From the NCBI GenBank assembly GCA_938011325.1, contig CALLUD010000006.1, positions 310,001-374,000 on the forward strand: a stretch of DNA of 64,000 nucleotides, in the 5' to 3' direction. The stretch's first letter is position 1; each line of letters starts with the position of its first letter. Under the pieces are notes generated by a model, which was not told the DNA's origin, did no database searches, and saw only the letters and a program-made list of their open reading frames with translations. The DNA is from an uncultured Spartobacteria bacterium (GTDB taxonomy: Bacteria; Verrucomicrobiota; Verrucomicrobiia; Chthoniobacterales; JAATET01). The position numbers and the translations under genes were made by a program. Shown one piece after another: positions 33,650 through 41,858 of this stretch.

Positions 33650-34429
33650 TCAACCTCCTTGCGCCGCAAGGTATCGAGGCGTGAACCGCAACCTTGCCGG
33701 CAGGAGTGGAACCACCGCTCTGAGAACGCGCCGCGCCACTCGAAATCCCCACCTCGACCCCGCCGTGGAGCGAAATCCCAGCCGCTCCCTCACCGGCGAT
33801 GGCAGGGTTTCCGCGACGAGTCCCACGGTCAGCATCGACAGGGCCCGCAGCCACACCGGTTTTCGCGGCTTCGCGACAGCCCAGGCGACTTCGCGGCAAA
33901 GGGGATGCGACCCGAGCACGGGCCCCCGCAACATGTCGTCGTAATACTTTTGAAACTCCTCGAGCATCCGGGGTCCGTATTCCGGATCGAGGCCGAAGTA
34001 ACTTCCGAACACCCGCATCTCGCGATAATGCGCCTCGCGCTCCCGGGGAGTCAGCGGCTGGATGAGCTCTTCGAAAACCCACGTGCCGGTCACGATGAGC
34101 GTGGCAAGCACCCAGAGCTGCGCATCGGGCGAAAACGCGTCGTAGGGCACGGGCCGCCCGCCACGCACCTTTTCGTGCAGGGCGGCGACGTGGTTGCGCA
34201 ATCGCTCCGCCTCTGCGCGCGTGCCAAACGTGACAATGTAAATCGCCTCGAGCGTGCGATGGAGACGACCCAACGCATCGCTCCGAAACTGGCTGTGCGC
34301 AGCGACACCGGCGGCAATTTCCGGATGCGCCACCTGCAGGATGGCCGCCGCGGGACCGCCGAGAAGCAGCGCGTTCTCCCGACTGATCCTCCAGATTTGC
34401 GAGTCCGGCGGGAAAACGAATCCGCTCAC
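33650..34429 (-). CDS. MpaB-like oxygenase (DUF2236)
   Basis: 259 aa of the ER-bound oxygenase/latex-clearing group, DUF2236, whose members are haem enzymes that cleave double bonds in rubber, mycophenolate precursors and similar substrates. The N-terminal GGPAAAILQVAHPEIAAGVAAHS carries the conserved His residues and the central region LIVTGTWVFEELIQPLTPRERE is characteristic. The natural substrate here is unknown. It is the last gene of a minus-strand trio: the ABC ATPase stop overlaps its start by 4 bp. Confidence 0.82.
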   Translation of the reverse strand: MSGFVFPPDSQIWRISRENALLLGGPAAAILQVAHPEIAAGVAAHSQFRSDALGRLHRTLEAIYIVTFGTRAEAERLRNHVAALHEKVRGGRPVPYDAFSPDAQLWVLATLIVTGTWVFEELIQPLTPREREAHYREMRVFGSYFGLDPEYGPRMLEEFQKYYDDMLRGPVLGSHPLCREVAWAVAKPRKPVWLRALSMLTVGLVAETLPSPVRERLGFRSTAGSRWGFRVARRVLRAVVPLLPARLRFTPRYLAAQGG

Positions 34430-35097
34430 GCTGCGAGCCGGCCGTCCTCGATGCGCAGGATTCGATCGCCGAGTTTCGCGAGTTCCGCATCGTGAGTGAC
34501 CACGACGAGCGTTCGTCGATCCTCCCGCACGAGGCCGAGCAGGATGTCCACGATGCCGCCACCCGTTTTCGAGTCGAGATTGCCCGTCGGCTCGTCGGCG
34601 AAGAGGACACCGGGATCATTGATCAGAGCCCGCGCAATCGCCACCCGCTGCTGCTCACCGCCGCTCAATTCCGAGGGCAGGTGGTGCATGCGCTCGCGCA
34701 AGCCGACCCGCTCCAGCAGTGTCTCGCCGCGCTCACGAGCCTCGCGTTTCCCGATCATCGCGGGCACGAGCACGTTCTCGAGCGCGGTCAGCTCCGGCAG
34801 AAGATAATAGGACTGAAAGACAAACCCCATGCGCCGGTTCCGCAACTGGGCCAGCCGGCTCGGAGCGATGCCGTAGATGCTCTCTCCTTCGAAAAACACC
34901 TCGCCCGCCTCGGGTCGTTCCAACCCCGCGAGCGTGTAGAGCAGTGTCGTCTTCCCCGCCCCCGAGGCGCCGCACAAAAACACCGCCTCGCCGGAAGTCA
35001 CCTCGAGGCTGATGCCGCGCAGCACGTCGATCGAGCGTCGACCGATCTGAAACGAGCGCTTTAAATCAAGGGCGCGGAGCTGGGGCGTTGTGGACAT
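34426..35097 (-). CDS. LolD/MacB-type ABC transporter ATP-binding protein
   Basis: 223 aa with Walker A GASGAGKTT (about residue 41), the Q-loop, signature LSGGEQQRV and Walker B VLFADEPTG followed by NLD. The pattern matches ATPases of lipoprotein-release and macrolide-type exporters. No FtsX/MacB-type permease is beside it, which is unusual. Its start overlaps the SanA-like gene by 32 bp and its stop overlaps the MpaB-like gene by 4 bp. Confidence 0.9.
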   Translation of the reverse strand: MSTTPQLRALDLKRSFQIGRRSIDVLRGISLEVTSGEAVFLCGASGAGKTTLLYTLAGLERPEAGEVFFEGESIYGIAPSRLAQLRNRRMGFVFQSYYLLPELTALENVLVPAMIGKREARERGETLLERVGLRERMHHLPSELSGGEQQRVAIARALINDPGVLFADEPTGNLDSKTGGGIVDILLGLVREDRRTLVVVTHDAELAKLGDRILRIEDGRLAA

Positions 35098-35767
35098 GGG
35101 CGGCGGTGATGACCGGAGAATTCTGCGGCCTTTTGTTCAATACCGTTACGTCGAGCACCGCAAGCACGCGCGCAAACCGCTCGCGAATCGCCGTGCGGAG
35201 ATCCGTCGTAAACGCAACCTCCGTCGCATTCCACCCGATCGCGTCCATCCCGTGCGCCCGCGCGATGAAAACGGCGCGTTTATTATGCCACGGTTGAGAG
35301 ATCACAATGAAATCGTCCTCCCCAAACTGCTCCCGCGCGCGAATGACCGAGTCGAGCGTTCGCAGGCCAAATTCGTCATCGATGATCCGTTCCTCCGGCA
35401 CACCCAGCGCAACGAGATCCCTACGCATCATGCGCGGCTCGTTGTAATGCGCATCGACGCCATTCCCGCTGACGATGAGACAGTCAACCTTGCCGGCGTG
35501 ATACAGCTTCGCGGCGGCTTCGATGCGAAACCGGTAGTGCAGGTTTTCCTGCCCGGCGCGCACATACTTCGAGGTGCCGAGCACAAGCCCGGCGCGACGA
35601 TGCGGCACATCCTCCAGCCGGGAATAGCACCGGCCGCTGGCGGCGACTTCCACGGCCAGCTCGCAAATCAGCATCCCCACCACGAAAATGCCGATCGCGA
35701 GCAGCAGAAGTCGCAAAACCTTTCGAGTCCATCTTCGCATCGCTCGTCCGAAAAGCTCCGCTTTCAT
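35066..35767 (-). CDS. SanA/YdcF-type DUF218 membrane protein
   Basis: 233 aa from the ATG at 35767; a GTG at 35812 would add 15 residues. One N-terminal membrane helix (LLLLAIGIFVVGMLI) is followed by a DUF218 domain with VLGTSKYV, ISGNG (about 110) and the block ending SQPWHNKRAVFIA. SanA-like proteins are linked to envelope barrier function and drug exclusion; the biochemistry is unsettled. It overlaps the ABC ATPase by 32 bp and starts a minus-strand trio. Confidence 0.85.
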   Translation of the reverse strand: MKAELFGRAMRRWTRKVLRLLLLAIGIFVVGMLICELAVEVAASGRCYSRLEDVPHRRAGLVLGTSKYVRAGQENLHYRFRIEAAAKLYHAGKVDCLIVSGNGVDAHYNEPRMMRRDLVALGVPEERIIDDEFGLRTLDSVIRAREQFGEDDFIVISQPWHNKRAVFIARAHGMDAIGWNATEVAFTTDLRTAIRERFARVLAVLDVTVLNKRPQNSPVITAAHVHNAPAPRP

Positions 35768-35837
35768 TCCGCCGCTGACAAGTCGCGGATTTGCACGGGC
35801 GTTGGACGGCACCGTGGGCGTGTGTTACCTCGTGACC

Positions 35838-36218
35838 ATGGTCAAAAAGCTTCTCCACACGCGCTACCGGGTCAGCGATCTCGACCGCACGCTCGATTTC
35901 TACACGAAGGTGCTGGGCCTCGAAATCATCCGCCGCTCGAAGAGCCCTCGCGGATCGGAGCTTGTCTTTCTGAAGGCACCGGGCAGCGAAGAGGAAATCG
36001 AAATCTGCAAGTTCGACGAAAGCGGCCCGGTGCAGGTCGGCCCCGACCTCACGCACCTCGCGTTCGAAGTGGACGATCTGGAGGCATTTGCCAGGCACTC
36101 CGCGGCCCTCGGTTATCCGCTCAGTGACGGACCGACCAAAACCTCCAGCGGATCGATCATTGCATTCATCGACGCTCCGGAAGGCTACGAGGTGGAGCTG
36201 ATTCAAAAAGCGGACTGA
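35838..36218 (+). CDS. gloA: Glyoxalase I (lactoylglutathione lyase, VOC fold)
   Basis: 126 aa of the vicinal-oxygen-chelate fold in two beta-alpha-beta-beta-beta repeats. Metal ligands: His7 (LLHTRYRVSDL), Glu55 (EIEICKF region), His70 (LTHLAFEV) and Glu121 (YEVELI). This removes methylglyoxal by converting the glutathione hemithioacetal to S-lactoylglutathione. The ATG at 35838 gives the usual length; longer in-frame starts run back into the divergent SanA gene. Confidence 0.85.
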   Translation: MVKKLLHTRYRVSDLDRTLDFYTKVLGLEIIRRSKSPRGSELVFLKAPGSEEEIEICKFDESGPVQVGPDLTHLAFEVDDLEAFARHSAALGYPLSDGPTKTSSGSIIAFIDAPEGYEVELIQKAD

Positions 36219-36232
36219 ACCATTAAAAGCTG

Positions 36233-36301
36233 GCGGCCCGGCTGGCTCCCAAATCAAAGGCTCCCCCAAACCTCTGAATCATGCCCTTCCAGCCGGGCCG
36301 C
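36233..36301. other. Long perfect inverted repeat in a gene-free gap
   Basis: GCGGCCCGGCTGG at 36233-36245 and its exact complement at 36289-36301 form a 13-bp stem with a 43-nt loop. It lies in the 193-bp gap between gloA and the VanZ-like gene. The loop contains two near-copies of GGCTCCC. It could be a bidirectional terminator or a small structured RNA; neither is proved. Confidence 0.45.
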
Positions 36302-36411
36302 ATCCTGAATGACACCGGTGGATATAGCAGGGGACGTGCCAACGTGACTTCGCCGTCGGCTTACAAAATCTCGTCACCCGGCACGAACCGTGCGATGTTC
36401 CCGCGCTCTTG

Positions 36412-36879
36412 ATGACGACTCTGGAAACTTCAGACCCCGCACCCCCGGCCCGGCCCCGTGTGGCATGGCCGCCGGCCTGGCTGGCCTGGTTGTTTTTCGC
36501 GCTCTGGTGTCTCGCGGTGACCATCCTTTCGTCGATTCCGGGGAATCGCTTTGCCGAGATGCCGTTTTCCTTCTCGGATAAATTTGTGCACTTCGTGCTT
36601 TTCGCCACCGGGGCATTTTTCCTCACCCTCGGACTGCGCGCCTCGACCCGATGGTCGTGGATTCCCCTCTGCCTTCTCGCGCTGGTCGGGATGTTCTTCT
36701 TCGGCGTGGCGGACGAGATGCACCAGCTTTACACGCCGGGGCGCAGCGGCGGCGATGTCGGCGACATGATCGCGGATGCACTCGGCGCGGCTTTTGGTAT
36801 AGGCTGCGCGCGACTGCTTCATGGACGACTCAGCCCGAAAACGGATCGCCGAACTGCGCGCCCAGATCGCGCATCATAA
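36412..36879 (+). CDS. VanZ-like membrane protein
   Basis: 156 aa with four hydrophobic helices. It has the VanZ-family pattern: SSIPG after the first helix, DKFVHFVLFATGAF in the second, and E-M-H-Q-L-Y-T-P-G-R before GGDVGDMIADALGA in the last. The ATG at 36412 is preferred to the TTG at 36409. The gene ends 59 bp inside ligA, an unusually long overlap for this window. Function is unknown beyond a link to the cell envelope. Confidence 0.85.
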   Translation: MTTLETSDPAPPARPRVAWPPAWLAWLFFALWCLAVTILSSIPGNRFAEMPFSFSDKFVHFVLFATGAFFLTLGLRASTRWSWIPLCLLALVGMFFFGVADEMHQLYTPGRSGGDVGDMIADALGAAFGIGCARLLHGRLSPKTDRRTARPDRAS

Positions 36880-39043
36880 TCAGCTCTACTACGAGCAGGC
36901 GGCCCCGGAAATTTCCGATCGCGAATACGACGCGCTCTATCGTGAGCTGGTCGATCTTGAGAAGGCGCATCCCGAGCTTGTCACCGAGGATTCCCCCACC
37001 CGCCAGGTTGGTGCGCAGCCGCTCACGGCATTCTCGCCCGCACAGCACCTCGTGCGGATGCAGAGCCTCGACAACACCTACTCCGAGCAGGAGGTCGTCG
37101 AATTTGTGCGACGCATGCAGAAGCTTCTGCCGGACGCCAGCATCCCCCTGCTCGTCGAGCCGAAGGTGGATGGCGTGGCCATTTCCCTGCTTTACGAAAG
37201 CGGCGAGTTCGTGCGGGCGGTCACCCGCGGGGACGGCACGACCGGCGACGATGTGACGGAAAACGTCCGCACCATCCGCACCATCCCCACGCGATTCACC
37301 GGCCATGTGCCGGATCGCATCGAGATTCGCGGCGAGATTTATCTGCCGAAATCGGAGTTTGCGCGGGTGAATGCCGAGCGCGAGGAGGCCGGCCTGCCGA
37401 CGTATGCGAACCCGCGCAACACCGCCGCCGGAACGCTCAAGCAGCTCGACTCGCGAGTCGTCGCAGAGCGCAAGCTGGGCGCGACGTTTTACGCCTTCGG
37501 CCTGTTGGAGGGCGAGAATCCCGAGACGCAAAGCGAGTTCATGCGCTGGCTGGAGGAATGGGGCTTTCCGGTGACCGGCTGGTCCCGCCTGGCCACGACG
37601 GTCGACGCCGCAATCGAGGCGATTCACGAACTCGACAAGGTGCGCCACGACTTTGTCTTCGAAACCGACGGCGCGGTGCTCAAGGCCGACAAACTGGAGC
37701 ACCAGCGCGCCCTCGGCTCCACGAGCAAGGCGCCGCGCTGGGCGATGGCTTACAAATACGAGCCCGAGCGCGCGGAGACGAAACTGCGCGACATCACGGT
37801 GCAGGTCGGTCGCACGGGGGTCCTCACCCCGGTTGCTGAGCTCGAGCCGGTTTTCGTGAGCGGCAGCACCGTGAGCCGCGCCACGCTGCACAACGAGGAG
37901 GAGATCGCGCGAAAGGACATTCGCATCGGCGACACCGTTGTCATCGAGAAGGCCGGCGAGGTCATTCCCGCCGTGGTGAAGGTCCGCACCGACCTGCGCA
38001 CCGGCAGCGAGGTGGTCTTCCACATGCCGAAGAAATGTCCCGCCTGCGGCGGCCCGGTGGTCCGCGAGGAAGGCTTCGTGGCCGTTCGCTGCGTGAACCT
38101 TCATTGCCCGGCACAGCTCAGCCGGCTGCTCGATCACTTCGCAATGCGTGGCGCACTCGACATCGAGGGCCTTGGCGACAAGGTCGCGGTGAAGCTCGTC
38201 GAGAAAAAGATGGTCCGCAATCCGCTCGACCTCTTCGAGCTGCAGCTGTCCGATCTCGCGCCGCTGAATCTCGGCACCGACGACGAGCCCCACACTTTCG
38301 GCGAGAAAAACGCCCGGAAACTCCTGAACGCCCTCGAGCGTTCCAGGACGCTGCCGCTCTGGCGCTGGCTTCACGCGCTGGCGATTCCGGAGATTGGCGC
38401 CGTCACCGCGCGCGACATCGCCGCATTGCATCCCGACCTTCCCGCCGTGGCGGAGTCCGGGATTCTTCGCGACATCATTCGCCTCGACGAACTCAATGCC
38501 GCAAGAAAAGGCGCCACAAAGGAGGCACGGGAGGCGCTCAACCAGCAGGCCGACGCGCTCGGAGAGAAACTGCTCGCCGCGGGTGCCGCCAGGAAATCGA
38601 AGGCCGCGAAGCACCCCCGAGACGTGAATCCCGTGATCGGACCCGTTGCGGCGAGGGCCGCAGTCGCATGGTTCGAGAGCCCTGAAGGTCGTGAAACGCT
38701 CGAGCGATTCAAGAAATACGGGATCAACCCACGAGGCGAGGAACCGGCATCCGCGGACGGCGGCAGCGCGATTGCCGGCAAGACATTCGTGATCACGGGC
38801 ACGTTGAGCCGGCCGCGCGAGGAGATTGCGGAACAAATTCGCGCCCTCGGCGGAAAAGTGACCGGCTCCGTGAGCAAAAACACCGACTACCTTCTCGCCG
38901 GCGAGGAGGCAGGCTCGAAGCTCGCGAAAGCCGCGGAACTCGGCGTGCCGGTTCTCGACGAAAATGCCTTCCACTCGCTGATCGGCGCAAAGGACACCGT
39001 CCCTGAAAAAAGCGACTCCGCGACCCAGCCCGATCTGCTTTAA
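36821..39043 (+). CDS. ligA: NAD-dependent DNA ligase
   Basis: 740 aa, the essential replicative ligase. The adenylation domain has NAD-site helices at the N-terminus and the catalytic Lys115 in VEPKVDG. An OB domain, a zinc finger (CPACGG ... CVNLHCPAQ), helix-hairpin-helix motifs and a C-terminal BRCT domain follow. It is about 60-70 residues longer than typical LigA because of a charged Ala/Lys/Arg-rich insert around residues 565-605 in the HhH region. The start overlaps the VanZ gene by 59 bp. The NHEJ ligase LigD is encoded separately at 23665. Confidence 0.95.
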   Translation: MDDSARKRIAELRAQIAHHNQLYYEQAAPEISDREYDALYRELVDLEKAHPELVTEDSPTRQVGAQPLTAFSPAQHLVRMQSLDNTYSEQEVVEFVRRMQKLLPDASIPLLVEPKVDGVAISLLYESGEFVRAVTRGDGTTGDDVTENVRTIRTIPTRFTGHVPDRIEIRGEIYLPKSEFARVNAEREEAGLPTYANPRNTAAGTLKQLDSRVVAERKLGATFYAFGLLEGENPETQSEFMRWLEEWGFPVTGWSRLATTVDAAIEAIHELDKVRHDFVFETDGAVLKADKLEHQRALGSTSKAPRWAMAYKYEPERAETKLRDITVQVGRTGVLTPVAELEPVFVSGSTVSRATLHNEEEIARKDIRIGDTVVIEKAGEVIPAVVKVRTDLRTGSEVVFHMPKKCPACGGPVVREEGFVAVRCVNLHCPAQLSRLLDHFAMRGALDIEGLGDKVAVKLVEKKMVRNPLDLFELQLSDLAPLNLGTDDEPHTFGEKNARKLLNALERSRTLPLWRWLHALAIPEIGAVTARDIAALHPDLPAVAESGILRDIIRLDELNAARKGATKEAREALNQQADALGEKLLAAGAARKSKAAKHPRDVNPVIGPVAARAAVAWFESPEGRETLERFKKYGINPRGEEPASADGGSAIAGKTFVITGTLSRPREEIAEQIRALGGKVTGSVSKNTDYLLAGEEAGSKLAKAAELGVPVLDENAFHSLIGAKDTVPEKSDSATQPDLL

Positions 39044-39050
39044 AGATTCT

Positions 39051-39073
39051 CATTTCGTGAAATTCACGAAATG
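39051..39073. promoter_or_regulatory. 23-bp perfect palindrome before argD
   Basis: CATTTCGTGAA and TTCACGAAATG flank a single central A, giving a perfect dyad. It ends 8 bases before the argD GTG and starts 7 bases after the ligA stop. It does not fit the ArgR box, where TGAA and TTCA are farther apart. It may be an operator for another regulator, or a cruciform-type terminator of ligA. Confidence 0.55.
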
Positions 39074-39081
39074 TTTCGCGC

Positions 39082-40338
39082 GTGAACACACGCAGTCTCT
39101 ACGAGCAATACGTGCTACCGACCTACGGCCGCTTCGATCTGACGATCGCTCGAGGCGAAGGCTGCCGTGTGTGGAGCGACGACGGGCGTGAGCTCATCGA
39201 CTTCGGCGCGGGAATCGCCGTGTGCTCGCTCGGGCATGCGCACCCGCGCGTAACGGAGGCGATTTCGCGGCAGGCGGCGACGCTCGTGCATACCTCGAAT
39301 CTTTACCGGACGCTTCCGCAGGCGCATCTTGCGGAGCGGCTCGTGCGGCTCGTCGCCACGCCTGGAAAGGTGTTTTTCTGCAACAGCGGCGCCGAGGCGA
39401 ATGAGGGCTTGATCAAGCTCGCGCGGAGATTCGGCAGCACGACCGGGCGTTTTGGAATCATCACGATGACCGGATCATTTCACGGCCGCACGATGGCGGG
39501 CATCTCGGCGACCGGTCAGGACAAGGTGAAAACCGGCTTCGCGCCGTTGCTGGAAGGTTTCACGCATGTTCCGCCAAACGACCTCGATGCGGTGCGGACG
39601 GCGATCACACCGCAGACGGTGGCGGTCCTCGTCGAGCCGATCCAGGGCGAAAGCGGCATTCATCTCGCAAAGCCGGAGTTTCTGCGTGGCCTGCGCGAGC
39701 TCTGCAACGAGCATCACCTGCTGCTCCTTTTCGACGAAGTGCAGTGCGGCCTTGGCCGGACCGGCGACTGGTGCGGATGGAAGTCCATTGCCGGTGACGG
39801 CATCGTGCCCGACGGAGTGAGCTGGGCAAAGGGAATCGCGAATGGATTTCCGCTCGGAGCCTTCTGGGTGAACGACCATGTCATTGATGACCGTGGCGCG
39901 CTGAGCAGCCTCCTCGGCCCCGGATCCCACGGCACCACCTACGGCGGAAACCCCGTGATGTGTGCCGCCGCACTCGCCGTGCTCGACGAAATCGAGGAGA
40001 AGGATCTGCTGCGCAACACACGGGAGATGGGTGAGCGGTTCGCGCAGAAGCTCCGGACATTGAATTCACCACTCCTGCGGGAGGTGCGCGCGCTGGGATT
40101 GATGATCGGGATGGAGGTTGTCGGCGATTTCAACGCCCGCATTGGCGCCTCCGACGACGATCGCATGGCCTCGATCGTCCTCACCGAGCGGCTGATGCAC
40201 GCCGGCCTGCTGGTGGTGCCGGCCGGAGCGTCGACAATTCGGTTTTTGCCGCCTCTCAATCTTTGCGAGGCCGACCTCGACGCGGCGCTGGAAATTCTCG
40301 CAGGCGTTCTGACGCCGAAGGAAATCAAGCCGGCGTAA
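39082..40338 (+). CDS. argD: Acetylornithine aminotransferase
   Basis: 418 aa of the class III PLP aminotransferases. The PLP-anchoring Lys is in SWAKGIANGFPLGAF and the upstream LLFDEVQCGLGRTG block holds the conserved Asp. ArgD transfers an amino group between N-acetylornithine and 2-oxoglutarate in arginine synthesis, and can also act in lysine synthesis. The GTG at 39082 starts at the family-typical NTRSLYEQYVLPTYGRF. There is no good ribosome-binding site between it and the palindrome. argF follows. Confidence 0.93.
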   Translation: MNTRSLYEQYVLPTYGRFDLTIARGEGCRVWSDDGRELIDFGAGIAVCSLGHAHPRVTEAISRQAATLVHTSNLYRTLPQAHLAERLVRLVATPGKVFFCNSGAEANEGLIKLARRFGSTTGRFGIITMTGSFHGRTMAGISATGQDKVKTGFAPLLEGFTHVPPNDLDAVRTAITPQTVAVLVEPIQGESGIHLAKPEFLRGLRELCNEHHLLLLFDEVQCGLGRTGDWCGWKSIAGDGIVPDGVSWAKGIANGFPLGAFWVNDHVIDDRGALSSLLGPGSHGTTYGGNPVMCAAALAVLDEIEEKDLLRNTREMGERFAQKLRTLNSPLLREVRALGLMIGMEVVGDFNARIGASDDDRMASIVLTERLMHAGLLVVPAGASTIRFLPPLNLCEADLDAALEILAGVLTPKEIKPA

Positions 40339-40480
40339 AATTCGGCCCACTTTTGTCCACGCAGAGGCTTCCGGATGGGAACACGTCAAAGGAATTAAAG
40401 CTGAGGGTCATCCGCCGGTAGTTCCCTCGCGGTGCGCGAGAGGGGTTGTCGAAGGTGCCCCGAACGCTTACAAACGCCGG

Positions 40481-41377
40481 GTGAAACATCTGCTGTCCAT
40501 CGAGTCGCTGTCCCGCGAGGAAATTCTCGAAATCCTCGACGTGACCGCCGTGATGAAATCCACCCGCGGTCACCATGCGGAACACCCCCTCCGCCACCAG
40601 TGCTGGGCGATCATGTTCGCAAAAAGCTCGACCCGCACACGCGTAAGTTTCGAGGTCGGCATCCGCGAGCTCGGCGGTGACGTCATGTTCCTTTCCGCCA
40701 ATGACATCCAGCTCGGTCGCGGCGAGCCGATCAAGGACACCGCACGGGTCATGGGCCGCATGGTGCATGGCGCGGTGATCCGGACCTTCGCGCAAAAGGA
40801 CGTCGAGGAGTTTGCCGAATACAGCGGCATTCCCACGATCAACGCGCTCACCGACGAGGAGCATCCCTGCCAGATTCTCGCGGACCTTTTCACCATCCGC
40901 GAACTCCGCGGCTCGCTGGACGACCTGACGATCTGCTTCGTCGGCGACGGCGATTGCAACATGCCGCGCTCGTGGATCTGGGCAGCCTCCAAGCTCGGCT
41001 TCGAGCTGCGCATCGCGGCTCCTCCCCATTTTCAACCCCCGGCCGACCTGCTCGCCCGGGCCGGCGGAAAGGTCGCCGTGACCACCGGACTCAAGGACGC
41101 CGCACAGGGCGCCGACGTGCTCTACACGGATGTCTGGATCAGCATGGGCAAGGAAGACGAGGCCGCCTACCGGATCGCCCAGCTCAGCGGTTACCAGATC
41201 AATGAAGACCTGATCTCGGTGGCGAAGCCCGACGCGCTTGTGATGCATTGCCTGCCGGCCTATCGCGGCAAGGAAATCACCGAGTCGGTGCTCGAGGCCC
41301 ATGCCGACACCATTTTTCGGCAGGCCGAGAACCGTCTCCATGCCCAGAAGGCCGTGCTGAGCCTCGTCGCCCGCTGA
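40481..41377 (+). CDS. argF: Ornithine carbamoyltransferase
   Basis: 298 aa. The carbamoyl-phosphate motif S-S-T-R-T-R lies at about residues 47-52, the HPCQ block near 128 and the ornithine-binding HCLPAYRG near 254; all three are diagnostic. It forms citrulline from ornithine and carbamoyl phosphate. The GTG start gives VKHLLSIE, the expected N-terminus. It is the second arginine gene after argD, with a 142-bp gap, and a strong stem-loop follows. Confidence 0.95.
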   Translation: MKHLLSIESLSREEILEILDVTAVMKSTRGHHAEHPLRHQCWAIMFAKSSTRTRVSFEVGIRELGGDVMFLSANDIQLGRGEPIKDTARVMGRMVHGAVIRTFAQKDVEEFAEYSGIPTINALTDEEHPCQILADLFTIRELRGSLDDLTICFVGDGDCNMPRSWIWAASKLGFELRIAAPPHFQPPADLLARAGGKVAVTTGLKDAAQGADVLYTDVWISMGKEDEAAYRIAQLSGYQINEDLISVAKPDALVMHCLPAYRGKEITESVLEAHADTIFRQAENRLHAQKAVLSLVAR

Positions 41378-41391
41378 AGTTCGCATCCAAG

Positions 41392-41430
41392 CTTCCGGTT
41401 CGCGGGCCATCAATTCACGCGAACCGGAAG
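41392..41430. other. 13-bp stem-loop between argF and rplS
   Basis: CTTCCGGTTCGCG at 41392-41404 and CGCGAACCGGAAG at 41418-41430 are exact complements separated by 13 bases. There is no T-run, so it is a Rho-type-independent-like pause at best. It may end the argF transcript or be an mRNA leader structure of rplS, which starts 58 bases later. Confidence 0.45.
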
Positions 41431-41488
41431 ATTGAGCTTGCGAGTCCGAAAAAGCCCGGCATTATTTCCGGTCCACCTTATTACGGCC

Positions 41489-41848
41489 ATGAGCAACGTG
41501 ATCGCCAAAATTGAGCAAGAGCAGTTGAAGAAAGACGTCGCGAATTTCGCGGTCGGCGACACCGTTCGTGTGCACACCCGGGTCATCGAAGGCGACAAGG
41601 AGCGCATTCAGGTTTTCACCGGCATCGTGATTGGCCGTCGTGGCACTGGCATCAACGCCGCTTTCACCGTCCGTCGCATCAGCTACGGCGAGGGCGTCGA
41701 GCGCGTGTTTCCGCTTCATTCGCCCCGCATCGCCAAGATCGAGGTCGAGCGCAAGGGTTCCGTCCGTCGCGCGAAGCTGAACTACCTCCGCGGCCGCAAG
41801 GGCAAGTCCGCCACGACGGTCAAGGAGAAGACGGAGTTCGCCGCCTGA
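41489..41848 (+). CDS. rplS: 50S ribosomal protein L19
   Basis: 119 aa, matching L19 throughout (VGDTVRVHTRVIEGDKERIQ, FTGIVIGRRGTGINAAFTVRRIS and a basic C-terminal end). The ATG at 41489 is the family start; upstream in-frame bases to 41432 are not needed. It is followed by rnhB after 10 bases and yraN, a conserved gene order in many bacteria. Confidence 0.96.
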   Translation: MSNVIAKIEQEQLKKDVANFAVGDTVRVHTRVIEGDKERIQVFTGIVIGRRGTGINAAFTVRRISYGEGVERVFPLHSPRIAKIEVERKGSVRRAKLNYLRGRKGKSATTVKEKTEFAA

Positions 41849-41858
41849 TTTCCCGTCG

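Noticed and set aside
36233..36301. 4.5S/SRP RNA or tmRNA
   Set aside because: The conserved SRP tetraloop/asymmetric bulge sequence and tmRNA ends are not found; only a hairpin is seen.
36830..38974. 714-aa minus-strand open frame opposite ligA
   Set aside because: Shadow of ligA; no motif and no credible start.
39051..39073. ArgR box upstream of argD
   Set aside because: TGAA and TTCA are separated by one base rather than the spacing of the ARG box.
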